Source: Nakamurella flava
GTDB lineage: Bacteria; Actinomycetota; Actinomycetes; Mycobacteriales; Nakamurellaceae
DNA: 64,000 nucleotides
Direction: 5' to 3'
Assembly (NCBI RefSeq): GCF_005298075.1
Contig: NZ_SZZH01000004.1
Location: 235,885-299,884, forward strand
Shown here: piece by piece, positions 1-8,684 of the stretch
Numbering within the stretch: the stretch's first letter is position 1
Layout of the letters: the number at the start of each line of letters is the position of its first letter
The notes under the pieces: model-generated
Seen by the model: the letters and a program-made list of their open reading frames with translations, nothing else
Told to the model about the DNA's origin: nothing
Database searches by the model: none
Program-made: the position numbers and the translations under genes

Positions 1-297
1 CTGTCCGCCGTTCCGGCCGACATCGAACGGATCGTCGTCGCGCTGTACATCAACGAGGGCCCGGGAGCCCGGCGTACCCTCGGCCAGCTGCGCGAATGCG
101 CGATCCGGGTGCTCGACCTGGCCAACGGTCAGGAGCTGATCCGCTCCGAGAACCTGGCCCCGGCGCTCCGTTCGGAGACCGGGATCTGCCTCGGTGAGCT
201 CTACCGGCACTCCAGCGGCTGGAAGTTCAAGGTCATCGGCCAGGGCTACGACAACGGCATCACCGGGATCGCCGCCGACTACGGGGTGCCGCTGTGA
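1..297 (+). CDS. TerD family protein, 5'-truncated by window edge
   Basis: This is the C-terminal half of a TerD-domain protein (98 residues visible); the start lies before the window. The visible part has the usual TerD ending: a conserved strand like IVVALYIN, then GELYRHSSGWKFKVIGQGY and a final GIAADYGVPL, which closely parallels the ends of the three complete TerD proteins downstream. TerD proteins are small, probably calcium-binding cytoplasmic proteins of the tellurite and stress-response cluster. Its stop codon overlaps the GTG start of the next gene (GTGA), so the two are probably translated together. Confidence 0.9.
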   Translation: MSAVPADIERIVVALYINEGPGARRTLGQLRECAIRVLDLANGQELIRSENLAPALRSETGICLGELYRHSSGWKFKVIGQGYDNGITGIAADYGVPL

Positions 298-1751
298 CCC
301 TGGCCCCGGACCAGGCCCGACCCCGCCCCGACCTGACGTTCCTGCGTCACCGGCGGAGGCCGGCGACGTCCAACCCGGTCATCGCGGAGTTCATCGCGAG
401 TCACTCCCCGCGGCCTGGGGCCGCACGGCCCCCCGCGGTGGCGGCCCCGGCGGCCGCGTCCCGACCGGTAACGCGAACCGCCCCTGCGCCCCGCCCGGCG
501 GCAGCCGCCCCACCGTCGTCCCGCCCCGCCGCCAGCACATCCCTGGACCTCGACGCACCCGCGGCCGGCGGCGCCCCGACCTCCCTGGATCTCGGTGGTC
601 CTCCGGCCGTCCCGACGAGTGGAACCACGTCCCTGGACCTGGACGCCCCCGCTCCCGCTCACGCTCCCAGCGGGGGCTCCACGTCCCTCGACCTCGACGC
701 GCCGCCGGCTCCTCCGACGCCCGCCGGCTCCACGTCCCTGGACCTGGACGCCCCGGCCCCCGCGACCGGTGGTGGATCCACCTCCCTCGACCTCGGCGGA
801 CCACCCGCGGCCCCTGCGCCGCCGGCACCGTCCAGCTCGACATCACTCGACCTCGGCGGACCACCCGCGGCCCCCACGCCGCCGGCACCGGCCAGCTCGA
901 CATCACTCGACCTCGGCGGACCACCCGCGGCCCCTGCGCCGCCGGCACCGGCCAGCTCGACATCACTCGACCTCGGCGGACCACCCGCGGCCCCGGCGCC
1001 GCCGGCACCGTCCAGCTCGACGTCACTGGACCTCGGACCGACCCCGACAGCCAGTCCTGCCCCGGCTGCCCGCGCGACCGGTTCCGGCACGTCCCTCGAC
1101 CTGGGTGGCGGCGGATCGCCGTCGGCGCCGGCTCGTCCGACCGGCCCGGCGACCCCGCCCAGCACCTCGATCTGGCGCCCGGCCCGGACCGACAACCGCA
1201 TCCCGACCGTTCTGCAGCCGAGCGCACCCGAGGTGGTGCTCGACCGCCGTCAGTCGGCGATCGGAACGCTGACCATCGACGCGGTGGTCGGCCCCGGCGT
1301 GGGCGATCTGCGGCTGGGTGCGGCCTACCAACTGACCTCCGGACTGGCCTCCACCGTGCAGCACTCGACCGGTCGGCGCTTCGGACCGGCGCACGAACGG
1401 CAGCGACCGATCGTGCTCGCCTCGCGCGGACCGGCCGAACAGCTGGAGATCGATCTGCGTCAGGTCCGGGACCTGGAACGGGTGGTCGTCTACGCGTTCT
1501 CCGGCAACGGGGCCCCGCTGCAGTGGGGCGGCACCCTGCGCATCACCACGTTCGGCGGCGCGAAGATCGAGATCCCGCTGGACCAACCGCCGAGTGCGGT
1601 GGTCACGGTGGTGGCCGCGATCTACCAGGTCGACGGCGAGCTCGTCGTTCGGGCTGAACGGGATCTGGCCGGTCGCACCGTCAAGGAAGCGTGCCGGGCC
1701 TACGGGTTCGACCGGATCAGCTGGCTGGACGACCAGACGCCGGTCGACTGA
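294..1751 (+). CDS. TerD-like protein with an N-terminal array of TSLDL repeats
   Basis: The product has 485 residues with a GTG start overlapping the previous stop. Residues 1 to about 80 are Ala/Pro-rich. Residues about 80-285 carry eleven copies of TSLDL followed by D or G, each separated by Pro/Ala/Gly/Ser linkers, and a twelfth degenerate copy (TSIW). The last four regular copies sit in near-identical 20-residue units. Residues about 315-485 form a domain like the degenerate TerD domain of long actinobacterial TerD proteins (GDLRLGAAYQLTSG, later RITTFGGAKIEIPLD). No signal peptide or membrane segment is seen. The repeats look like an array of short binding motifs on a flexible tether; that function is inference. 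It could be a scaffold of the Ter complex. Confidence 0.8.
   Translation: MTLAPDQARPRPDLTFLRHRRRPATSNPVIAEFIASHSPRPGAARPPAVAAPAAASRPVTRTAPAPRPAAAAPPSSRPAASTSLDLDAPAAGGAPTSLDLGGPPAVPTSGTTSLDLDAPAPAHAPSGGSTSLDLDAPPAPPTPAGSTSLDLDAPAPATGGGSTSLDLGGPPAAPAPPAPSSSTSLDLGGPPAAPTPPAPASSTSLDLGGPPAAPAPPAPASSTSLDLGGPPAAPAPPAPSSSTSLDLGPTPTASPAPAARATGSGTSLDLGGGGSPSAPARPTGPATPPSTSIWRPARTDNRIPTVLQPSAPEVVLDRRQSAIGTLTIDAVVGPGVGDLRLGAAYQLTSGLASTVQHSTGRRFGPAHERQRPIVLASRGPAEQLEIDLRQVRDLERVVVYAFSGNGAPLQWGGTLRITTFGGAKIEIPLDQPPSAVVTVVAAIYQVDGELVVRAERDLAGRTVKEACRAYGFDRISWLDDQTPVD
781..1035 (+). repeat. 60-bp tandem repeat, four copies plus a partial copy
   Basis: Four consecutive 60-base units (781-840, 841-900, 901-960, 961-1020) are almost identical, followed by the start of a fifth. 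They differ at only a few bases, mainly at the alternative codons in the Pro/Ala linker. The period is a multiple of three, so each unit adds exactly 20 residues containing one TSLDLGG motif. Copy-number change by slippage or recombination would keep the frame. Confidence 0.95.
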
Positions 1752-1758
1752 ACCCCGA

Positions 1759-2262
1759 CTATCCCCCCGGCGGCGGGGCCGCGGCTCCGGCCCGGCCATT
1801 GCCGGCCTCGGCCCCGGCCGAACCCTCGTTCGCGAAGAACGACACCTGACCGTTGGCCTCCAGGACGGCCAGCCGGATATCGGCGAACCGTTCGAAGCCC
1901 TGCTGCCGGGCCGCGGCCATCAGGTCGTCCAGCGACATCCGCTCGGCCCGCAGGGTGTCCAACAGCGGCTCACCGTGCTGCACGACGACGATGGCGACGC
2001 CGTGGGTGACGGCGCGGATCGCCGGCCACCGGGCATTCGCCCAGGACAAGGCGATGGTCAACACGGCGAAGACGGAGACGGCCAGCACTCCCCCGGTGAC
2101 CGAGTAATCCTGCTGGGTCACCGCCTGCTGGATCATGTCGCCCATCGTGATGAACAGGATGAGCTGGAACGTGCTCAGCTCGCCCAGGGTCGACCGGCCG
2201 ACCACCCGGGTGACCAGCCACAGGAAGAAGAACATCGCGGCGGCCCGAAAGACGATCTCCAT
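1759..2262 (-). CDS. DUF421 (YetF-like) membrane protein
   Basis: The product has 167 residues. The first 90 hold about three hydrophobic helices (FRAAAMFFFLWLVTRVVGR, a TFQLILFITMGDMIQQAV segment, and LAVSVFAVLTIALSW). A soluble DUF421 domain follows (VVVQHGEPLLDTLRAERMSLDDLMAAARQQGF), ending with an Ala/Gly/Pro-rich tail. This is the normal YetF/DUF421 architecture; the family's biochemical role is not established. An AAGGAG ribosome site lies 6 bases before the ATG. It is transcribed against the TerD gene on its left and sits just downstream of the anchored protein at 2290-2889, probably in one transcript. Confidence 0.85.
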   Translation of the reverse strand: MEIVFRAAAMFFFLWLVTRVVGRSTLGELSTFQLILFITMGDMIQQAVTQQDYSVTGGVLAVSVFAVLTIALSWANARWPAIRAVTHGVAIVVVQHGEPLLDTLRAERMSLDDLMAAARQQGFERFADIRLAVLEANGQVSFFANEGSAGAEAGNGRAGAAAPPPGG

Positions 2263-2289
2263 GCCGACTCCTTCCGACGGGCCGCCCGC

Positions 2290-2889
2290 TCAGGGCAGCA
2301 GGGTGGTGGTGATGTCGACGGCGGCGACCTCCTGCTCCTGGCCGTCGACCGGGATGAGCAGCGCGATGCGGCTGTTCGCGCCCAACTGGGCCGACGGTTG
2401 GATGTAGGCGTCGAAGTCGGCCTGGAAGACGGCGGCGTCGGCCGGGGTGTCGAACTCCAGCTCCACCCGGTCGCCGTCACCGGTGGACGATGACGGGTCG
2501 GGGTTCCAGCCCTGGGTCTCGAACAGGTCCAGGTAGGCGCGGTCGATGGCCAGGGTGACCGGCCGCTGCGCCAGCGGGCCGGGCGCCTGGACCCGGATCG
2601 ACAGCGGGACGTCCCAGCCGGCCCGGGCGGTCGCCGCGTAGGTCACCGTCAGCGACCACGTCCCGTCGCCGCCGGTCACTGTGGCCGTCCGGGTGTCGGA
2701 CCGAACCCCGAGCAACCCCGCACCCCCGGCGATCACCAGGGCGACGAGCGCCGCGGTCGCCGATCGACGGGCCCACAGGGCGGCCGGTGGCCGTCGCCCG
2801 ACCCGGACGGCCCTCAGCGTCGAGTCACCGTCGTCGGTGACCGGTCGGTGCGGGCGGAAGTACGTGACCGGCGGATCGCTCACCTCCAC
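2290..2889 (-). CDS. Membrane-anchored protein of unknown function
   Basis: The product has 199 residues. A basic N-terminal stretch of about 40 residues is followed by one hydrophobic segment (AALVALVIAGGAGLLGV), so the rest should face outside. The outer part looks beta-rich (WSLTVTYAATARAGWDVPLSIRVQAPG) and carries acidic loops. I do not recognise a named domain. It lies 27 bases upstream of the DUF421 gene on the same strand, and a shared transcript suggests the two proteins act together; that is inference. Confidence 0.7.
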   Translation of the reverse strand: MEVSDPPVTYFRPHRPVTDDGDSTLRAVRVGRRPPAALWARRSATAALVALVIAGGAGLLGVRSDTRTATVTGGDGTWSLTVTYAATARAGWDVPLSIRVQAPGPLAQRPVTLAIDRAYLDLFETQGWNPDPSSSTGDGDRVELEFDTPADAAVFQADFDAYIQPSAQLGANSRIALLIPVDGQEQEVAAVDITTTLLP

Positions 2890-3014
2890 AGCAGTACCCG
2901 GTCGGACCGATTCGTCACGGTCGAGGATGCGTACCCTGGTAATCCCTGCCTCCGGTGACCGTCACGACGGCCCCGCGAGCGGGCCGGACGCGTCGACGAA
3001 GGGGTGGATCGACC

Positions 3015-3593
3015 ATGGGTGTGAGCCTGACCAAGGGCGGCAACGTCAGCCTGACCAAGGCGGCGCCCAACCTGACGACCATCGCGGTCGGGCTCGGCTG
3101 GGACGTCCGCTCGACCGCCGGCCAGGACTTCGACCTGGACGCCAGCGCGCTGGCGCTCGGCGCTAACCACAAGGTGCTCGGGGACGAGTGGTTCGTCTTC
3201 TTCAACAACCTGACGTCACCGGACGGGTCGATCGCCCACCAGGGCGACAACCTCACCGGCGAGGGCGAGGGTGACGACGAGGTCGTGGTCGTCGATCTCA
3301 GCGCGGTCCCGCCGCAGGTGTCCTCCATCGTGTTCCCGGTGTCGATCTACGACGCCGAGACCCGCCAGCAGTCGTTCGGTCAGGTCCGCAACGCGTTCAT
3401 CCGCGTGGTCAACACGGCCAACGACGACGAACTGGCCCGCTACGACCTCACCGAGGACGCCTCGGTGGAGACCGCGATGGTGTTCGGCGAGGTGTACCGG
3501 CACAACGGGGAATGGAAGTTCCGGGCGATCGGCCAGGGGTACGCCAGTGGCCTGGCCGGCATCGCCCGCGATTTCGGCGTCAACGTCGGCTGA
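3015..3593 (+). CDS. terD: TerD family calcium-binding stress protein (first of three in tandem)
   Basis: The product is a 192-residue single TerD domain, the normal length for the family. It begins [15 protein letters not shown] and contains GLGWDVRS, the acidic DFDLDASAL loop near residue 40, [15 protein letters not shown] near residue 80 (the two acidic clusters expected to bind calcium), and the closing [11 protein letters not shown]. It is the first of three TerD genes in a row, with short gaps. The ATG at 3015 is chosen because the domain starts there; the in-frame upstream codons have no TerD similarity. TerD proteins act in tellurite, acid and phage stress through an incompletely understood mechanism. 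Confidence 0.93.
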   Translation: MGVSLTKGGNVSLTKAAPNLTTIAVGLGWDVRSTAGQDFDLDASALALGANHKVLGDEWFVFFNNLTSPDGSIAHQGDNLTGEGEGDDEVVVVDLSAVPPQVSSIVFPVSIYDAETRQQSFGQVRNAFIRVVNTANDDELARYDLTEDASVETAMVFGEVYRHNGEWKFRAIGQGYASGLAGIARDFGVNVG

Positions 3594-3635
3594 CCCAGCC
3601 GACCCACACCACTACGCGGACGAAGGAGTTCACGC

Positions 3636-4211
3636 ATGGGGATCAGCCTGGTCAAGGGCGGCAACCTGTCCCTGACGAAGGCGGCGCCCGGGATGACGGC
3701 GGTGACCGTCGGTCTCGGCTGGGACGCCCGGACCACCACCGGCGCCACGTTCGATCTGGACGCCAGCGCCCTCGGCCTGGGCAGTGACGACACCGTGCTG
3801 TCGGACGCCTACTTCATCTTCTTCAACCAGAAGCGATCCCCCGAGGGTGCCATCGAGCACCAGGGCGACAACCGCACCGGCGAGGGCGGCGGCGACGACG
3901 AGGTGATCGCCGTCGATCTGGCTGCGGCACCCGACACCCTGACCAAGGTGGTCTTCCTGGCCTCCATCTACGAGGCCGAGGCCAACGCCGTCACCTTCGG
4001 TCAGGTCCGCAACGCCTACATCCGGGTCGTCAACTCCGAGGACGGCACCGAACTGGCCCGCTACGACCTGTCCGAGGACGCCTCGGTGGAGACCGCGATG
4101 GTCTTCGGCGAGCTGTACCGGCACAACACCGAGTGGAAGTTCCGGGCCATCGGCCAGGGCTACTCGACCGGCCTGGCCGGCATCGCCAAGGACTACGGCG
4201 TCAACCTGTAA
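3636..4211 (+). CDS. terD: TerD family calcium-binding stress protein (second in tandem)
   Basis: The product is a 191-residue TerD protein, a clear paralogue of its neighbour: [34 protein letters not shown], and HQGDNRTGEGGGDDE replacing the usual [12 protein letters not shown]. It ends GIAKDYGVNL. An AAGGAG ribosome site at 3623-3628 is 7 bases before the ATG. It lies 42 bases after the first copy and 37 bases before the third, so a single mRNA is likely. Confidence 0.93.
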   Translation: MGISLVKGGNLSLTKAAPGMTAVTVGLGWDARTTTGATFDLDASALGLGSDDTVLSDAYFIFFNQKRSPEGAIEHQGDNRTGEGGGDDEVIAVDLAAAPDTLTKVVFLASIYEAEANAVTFGQVRNAYIRVVNSEDGTELARYDLSEDASVETAMVFGELYRHNTEWKFRAIGQGYSTGLAGIAKDYGVNL

Positions 4212-4248
4212 CACCTGCATGTCCCTGTTCCCCAGCGAAAGGTGCACC

Positions 4249-4833
4249 GTGGCAGTCAATCTCAGCAAGGGCCAGACCGTCAGCCTGACCAAGGACAACG
4301 GCGGAGGCCTCTCGCAGGTCCGCATGGGCCTGGGCTGGGACGCGATGAAGAAGAAGGGCTTCTTCGGGGGCACCAAGGAGGTGGCCGTCGACTTGGACGC
4401 TTCCGCCCTGCTGCTGGACGCCCAGGGTCAGGTGCTCGACGTCGTCTACTACGGCAACCTGCGCTCGCGGGACAACTCGATCATCCACACCGGCGACAAC
4501 CTCACCGGAGCGGGCGACGGGGACGACGAGTCGATCATGGTCGACCTGCCGCGGGTGCCCGCCGCCGTCACGCACATCGTCTTCACCGTCAACAGCTACA
4601 GCGGCCAGAACTTCGGCCAGATCGAGAACGCCACCGCCCGGGTGGTCGACTCCGCCGACCACGACAAGGAACTGGTCCGCTACACGCTGACCGGGTCCGG
4701 CTCGCACACCGCCGTCGTCATGGCCCGGCTGTCCCGCTCCGGGACCGGCTGGACCTTCACCGCCATCGGGGCCCCCGGCAACGCGCGTACCGCCGACCAG
4801 CTGGTGCCGCTGGCCCGGCAGTCGCTCTCGTAA
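4249..4833 (+). CDS. Divergent TerD family protein (third in tandem)
   Basis: The product has 194 residues from the GTG at 4249. That start is preferred over an in-frame ATG at 4219 because the TerD domain begins at once (MAVNLSKGQTVSLTK) and a GAAAGG purine stretch lies just before it. This copy differs from the other two: it carries a lysine-rich insertion (AMKKKGFFGGTKEV) before the acidic VDLDASALLLD loop, and its end (TADQLVPLARQSLS) lacks the GIAxDYGVN tail. It resembles the TerD-like subgroup that accompanies canonical TerD proteins in Ter operons. Confidence 0.88.
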   Translation: MAVNLSKGQTVSLTKDNGGGLSQVRMGLGWDAMKKKGFFGGTKEVAVDLDASALLLDAQGQVLDVVYYGNLRSRDNSIIHTGDNLTGAGDGDDESIMVDLPRVPAAVTHIVFTVNSYSGQNFGQIENATARVVDSADHDKELVRYTLTGSGSHTAVVMARLSRSGTGWTFTAIGAPGNARTADQLVPLARQSLS

Positions 4834-4837
4834 TCCC

Positions 4838-4893
4838 GGGTCGGTGAAGAATGCCGCAACCACGCCAGTGGTAGCGGCATTCTTTACCGACCC
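4838..4893. terminator. Bidirectional hairpin between the TerD operon and eutC
   Basis: Two 20-base arms (4838-4857 and 4874-4893) are inverted repeats with a single mismatch. The intervening 16 bases can extend the hairpin (CCAC with GTGG). It sits 4 bases after the TerD stop and 22 bases after the eutC stop on the other strand, so it can terminate both convergent operons. Confidence 0.85.
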
Positions 4894-4915
4894 ACACCGG
4901 GATCGGCGCCGGGCG

Positions 4916-5707
4916 TCAGTCCAGGGCGCTGCGTTCGGCCGCCTCGACGGCCGCCCGTGAGGTGTCCTTGAGGGCGACCCCGGAACGGCCCAGCGCGCGG
5001 GCCCCTTCGACGAGACCGGCCACCACCCGGGCGGCCTGGGCGTAGCTCAGGCCGCCGGGCGGGTGGATGTTCGAGACGCAGTTGCGGTCCGCGTCGGTCA
5101 GCCCCACCCGGGGTCCCTGGGTGAGGTAGACGCCCAGGCTGTCGGCCACGCTTAACCCGGGCCGCTCCCCGATGACCACGATCAACGTCCCCACCTCGAG
5201 CGCGGCGCCGATGTGGTCGCCGAGTGCGACCCGGGCCTGGGTGGCGATCACCGGCGGCGCGATCGACCACCGGTCACCCAGCGCCTCGACGATGGCGCCG
5301 ACCAGCGGAGCCCCGTGCTCGGACAGGGCCCGGGGCGACAGCCCGTCGGCCAGCACGACGGCGATGTCCCGCCCGCGGGGGACGTCGTCCAGGGGGCCGA
5401 GATCGGCCGGGTGTCGGCCGAAGTCGGGGCGCCGCAGGTACTCGCTGCGCCCGGCGGCGCGGCTGGCGACCGTCACCGGGTCACCCAGGCCGAGGGCCGT
5501 CACCTGCTCGGTCAGGGCCGCGACATCCAGCGGCTCGTGGACGGCGTCGCGGGCGGCGGCGTGCGCCGACCGGAACTCCAGCAGGTGCCTCGTGGTGATC
5601 GCGTCGCCGGTACGGGCGAGCCCGATCCGCGACGGCGTCGTCTCCCGCAGCCGGGTCCAGAAGTCGGGGCCGGTCGGCGGTCCGGTGGTCTCCGGGGTGG
5701 TGCTCAT
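4916..5707 (-). CDS. eutC: Ethanolamine ammonia-lyase, small subunit
   Basis: The product has 263 residues, normal for EutC. With EutB it forms the adenosylcobalamin-dependent enzyme that splits ethanolamine into acetaldehyde and ammonia. Recognisable parts are TPSRIGLARTGDAITTRHLLEFRSAHAAARDAV near the N-terminus, the central DIAVVLADGLSPRAL, VGTLIVVIGERPGLSVADSLGVYLT, and DRNCVSNIHPPGGLSYAQAA near the C-terminus. Its start overlaps the eutB stop by one base. No microcompartment shell genes and no eutA reactivase gene are in the window, so this looks like a minimal cytosolic pathway. Confidence 0.95.
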   Translation of the reverse strand: MSTTPETTGPPTGPDFWTRLRETTPSRIGLARTGDAITTRHLLEFRSAHAAARDAVHEPLDVAALTEQVTALGLGDPVTVASRAAGRSEYLRRPDFGRHPADLGPLDDVPRGRDIAVVLADGLSPRALSEHGAPLVGAIVEALGDRWSIAPPVIATQARVALGDHIGAALEVGTLIVVIGERPGLSVADSLGVYLTQGPRVGLTDADRNCVSNIHPPGGLSYAQAARVVAGLVEGARALGRSGVALKDTSRAAVEAAERSALD

Positions 5708-7119
5708 CAGGACACCGCCGTCAACTGCTGCAGGGCCGAGCCGGAAGGGTCGATGAGCCGGATACCGCCGCGCTCGTCGCTCAGACCCACGGTCTGCAGC
5801 CAGGTCTCGAACTCCGGTGCCGGCCGCAGCCCGAGGACGGAACGGGCCGAGAGCACGTCATGGAAGGCCAGGCTCTGGTAGCCGAGCATCACATCGTCGG
5901 CCCCGGGCACGGCGATGACGAACCCGACCCCGGCCGCAGCGAGCAGCATCAGCAGGCTGTCCATGTCGTCCTGATCGGCCTCGGCGTGGTTGGTGTAGCA
6001 GACGTCCACGCCCATCGGCAGGCCGAGCAGCTTGCCGCAGCAGTAGTCCTCCAGCCCGGCCCGGATGATCTGCTTGCCGTCGTAGAGATACTCGGGTCCG
6101 ATGAAGCCGACCACGGTGTTGACCAGCAGCGGGTGGAACTCCCGGGCCAAGCCGTAGGCCCGCACCTCCAGGGTCTGCTGGTCGACCGGCCGGCCGTCCA
6201 CCCCGAGGTGCGCGCCGGCCGAGAGGGCCGAGCCCTGGCCGGTCTCGAAGTACATGACGTCGTTGCCGACGGTGCCGCGTCCGAGGTTGAGCGCCACATC
6301 TCTGGCTTCGGCAAGCATCTCGATCTCGACGCCGAAGGAGGCATTGCCGCCCTGGGTGCCGGCGATCGACTGGAAGACCAGGTCGACCGGGGCGCCCTGC
6401 CGCATCAGGTCCAGCGTGGTGGTGACGTGGGTGAGAACGCAGGTCTGGGTGGGGATGTCGAACCGGGAGCGGATGTCGTCGAGCAGCCGCAGCAGCTCGG
6501 CGACGGTGGCCGGGGAATCGGTCGCCGGGTTGATGCCGATGACCGCGTCACCGGAGCCGAGCAGCAGACCGTCCAGCACCGCGGCGGCCACGCCCTTGGC
6601 GTCGTCGGTCGGGTGGTTGGGCTGCAGCCGGGTGGCCAGCCGGCCGGGCAGGCCGATGGTGTTACGGAACGCCGTCGTGACGCGGGCCGCCTTGGCCACC
6701 GCCATCAGGTCGGCGTTGCGCATGAGTTTGCTGACCGCGGCGACCATCTCGGGCGTCAGGCCCGGCGCCAAGGGGGTGAGCACGTCGGCGGCGTCCGGTC
6801 GGGCGGCCACCGCCAGCAGCCAGTCACGGAACTCGCCGACGGTCAGTGAGCGGACGGGCGCGAACGCGGCGGCGTCGTGCCGGTCGATGATCAACCGGGT
6901 CACGTCGTCGGTCTCGTACGGCATCACCGGGTGCTGCAGGAAGGTGGCCAGCTCGACGTCGGCCAACGCCCACTGCGCGGCGGCCCGTTCCGCGTCGCTG
7001 GTGGCGGCGCAGCCGGCGAGCTCGTCGCCCGAGCGTTGCGGGGTTGCCTTGGCGAGCAGGTCGACGATGCCGTCGAAGGTGTAGGTGTGCCCGTCCAGCG
7101 TCTGCCGATAGACCGTCAT
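5707..7119 (-). CDS. eutB: Ethanolamine ammonia-lyase, large subunit
   Basis: The product has 470 residues, the usual EutB length. This subunit carries the TIM barrel with the substrate and cobalamin site. Visible family segments include LANATP-like KATPQRSGDELAG near residue 25, VIGINPATDSPATVAELLRLLDDI, TCVLTHVTTTLDLM, VDLVFQSIAGTQGGNASFGV and the late GVDVCYTNHAEADQDDMDSLLMLLAAAG. It lies between the permease gene (4-base overlap) and eutC (1-base overlap), so the three are translated from one mRNA. Confidence 0.96.
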   Translation of the reverse strand: MTVYRQTLDGHTYTFDGIVDLLAKATPQRSGDELAGCAATSDAERAAAQWALADVELATFLQHPVMPYETDDVTRLIIDRHDAAAFAPVRSLTVGEFRDWLLAVAARPDAADVLTPLAPGLTPEMVAAVSKLMRNADLMAVAKAARVTTAFRNTIGLPGRLATRLQPNHPTDDAKGVAAAVLDGLLLGSGDAVIGINPATDSPATVAELLRLLDDIRSRFDIPTQTCVLTHVTTTLDLMRQGAPVDLVFQSIAGTQGGNASFGVEIEMLAEARDVALNLGRGTVGNDVMYFETGQGSALSAGAHLGVDGRPVDQQTLEVRAYGLAREFHPLLVNTVVGFIGPEYLYDGKQIIRAGLEDYCCGKLLGLPMGVDVCYTNHAEADQDDMDSLLMLLAAAGVGFVIAVPGADDVMLGYQSLAFHDVLSARSVLGLRPAPEFETWLQTVGLSDERGGIRLIDPSGSALQQLTAVS

Positions 7120-8573
7120 GGCTCAGTGTGCTTCAGGTCGTCCTCGGCCGCCGCCAGAGCCGCGAATTCCTCGTCGGGCGAGGCGGCGACCAGGTGGTGC
7201 CGACTGTAGAACCCGAACCAGGCCATGAACGCGGCGAACGCCCCGAGGCACCAGAGGGCGGCGGTGCTGTCGACCAGGAACGTGGCCACGACGGCGAGGA
7301 CGGCGACGACGAGCGCGAACCCGGTGGTGATCACCCCGCCCGGCGTCCGGTACGGCCGGGGCATCTCAGGTTCGCGGACCCGCAGCACGATGTGGCTGAC
7401 CATCATGAGCACGTAACTGACCGCCGCGCCGAAGACGGCCATGTTGAGCAGCATCGCGCCCTGCCCGGTCAGCGACAGCGCGAAGCCGATGACGCCCGGA
7501 ACGATCAGGGCGAGCGTCGGGGCCTTGCGCCGGTTGGTGATCGACAGGCTGGTCGGCAGGTAGCCGGCCCGGGACAGCGCGAAGAGCTGGCGCGAGTACG
7601 CGTAGATGATCGAGAAGAACGAGGCGATCAGGCCGGCCAGACCGATGTAGTTGACGACGGTGGCCGCCGCGCCGCTGCCCAGCGCCTCGACCAGCGGGTT
7701 GCCCGACTCCGACATCGCCGCCGCGCCACCGATCCCGGGGACCAGGAACAGCACGACCGCCCCGCTGACCAGCAGCACCGCCATCGCGGCGATGATGCCG
7801 CGGGGCACGTTGCGGGTCGGGTCGGCCGCCTCCTCGGCGGCCAGCGGCACCCCCTCGACGGCCAGGAAGAACCAGATCGCGAACGGGACCGCGGACCAGA
7901 TGCCCAGGTAGCCGAACGGCAGGAAGTCGGTGGCCCCGGCCGCGTCGGTCGGGGCGATGTCGAACAGGTTGGCCCAGGAGAAGCCGCCGATCGCGGCGAC
8001 GGCGAAGACGACCAACCCGACCAGCGCGATCGCGGTGATGACGAACATGACCTTGAGCGCCTCACCGACGCCGGCCAGGTGGATGCCGATGAAGAGGGCA
8101 TAGACGGCCAGGTAGATCCACCAGCCGTCGGTGATGCCGAACAGGCCGAGTGACTCGACGTACGCCCCGATGAAGGTGGCGATGGCCGCCGGGGCGATGG
8201 AGTACTCGAGCAGGATCGCCGTTCCGGTGGCGAACCCACCCCACGGTCCCAGCGCGCGCCGGGCGAAGGTGTAGCCGCCGCCGGCGGCCGGCAGGGCCGA
8301 CGACATCTCGGCCATACCCAGCACCATGCACAGGTACATCGCCGCGATGACGACGCCGGCGATCAACAGGCCGCCGAACCCGCCCTCGGCGAGACCGAAG
8401 TTCCAGCCGGAGTAGTCGCCGGAGATGACGTAGCTGACCCCGAGACCGGCGAGCAGGATCCACCCGGCCGTTCCGGTGCGCAGTGATCGCCGAGCCAGAT
8501 AGTCGGATTGGGCGGTGTTCTCGCCGGCTCCGGCGGGGAGTGCGGTGGTGGCGGATGTGTCCGACGGCTTCAT
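7116..8573 (-). CDS. eat: APC-superfamily permease, probably ethanolamine
   Basis: The product has 485 residues and about twelve hydrophobic segments, an APC-family amino acid/amine transporter. The N-terminal part (GTAGWILLAGLGVSYVISGDYSGWNFGL) and SSALPAAGGGYTFARRALGPWGGF match the ethanolamine permease group, and the C-terminus carries a short charged tail. The 4-base overlap with eutB makes ethanolamine uptake the best assignment. It is the first gene of the operon, divergent from the HTH gene at 8733. Confidence 0.88.
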   Translation of the reverse strand: MKPSDTSATTALPAGAGENTAQSDYLARRSLRTGTAGWILLAGLGVSYVISGDYSGWNFGLAEGGFGGLLIAGVVIAAMYLCMVLGMAEMSSALPAAGGGYTFARRALGPWGGFATGTAILLEYSIAPAAIATFIGAYVESLGLFGITDGWWIYLAVYALFIGIHLAGVGEALKVMFVITAIALVGLVVFAVAAIGGFSWANLFDIAPTDAAGATDFLPFGYLGIWSAVPFAIWFFLAVEGVPLAAEEAADPTRNVPRGIIAAMAVLLVSGAVVLFLVPGIGGAAAMSESGNPLVEALGSGAAATVVNYIGLAGLIASFFSIIYAYSRQLFALSRAGYLPTSLSITNRRKAPTLALIVPGVIGFALSLTGQGAMLLNMAVFGAAVSYVLMMVSHIVLRVREPEMPRPYRTPGGVITTGFALVVAVLAVVATFLVDSTAALWCLGAFAAFMAWFGFYSRHHLVAASPDEEFAALAAAEDDLKHTEP

Positions 8574-8684
8574 GGTCGACGACCCCTCGTCCGGGAATGC
8601 CGGTGCAGCGATGACGGCGTCAGGCTAGGAGCGTCATGTAAGGACATTGTTTCGGGCACGGGTCGGTTGGTGGTCGGGGCGGCT

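Noticed and set aside
781..1035. CRISPR-like array
   Set aside because: The repeats are directly adjacent, in frame and without unique spacers, so they are a coding minisatellite.
391..1227. Open frames on both strands across the TSLDL repeat region
   Set aside because: They encode Arg/Pro/Gly-rich repeats forced by the repeated DNA. The frame at 294-1751 is the one with a recognisable C-terminal domain and stop-start coupling.
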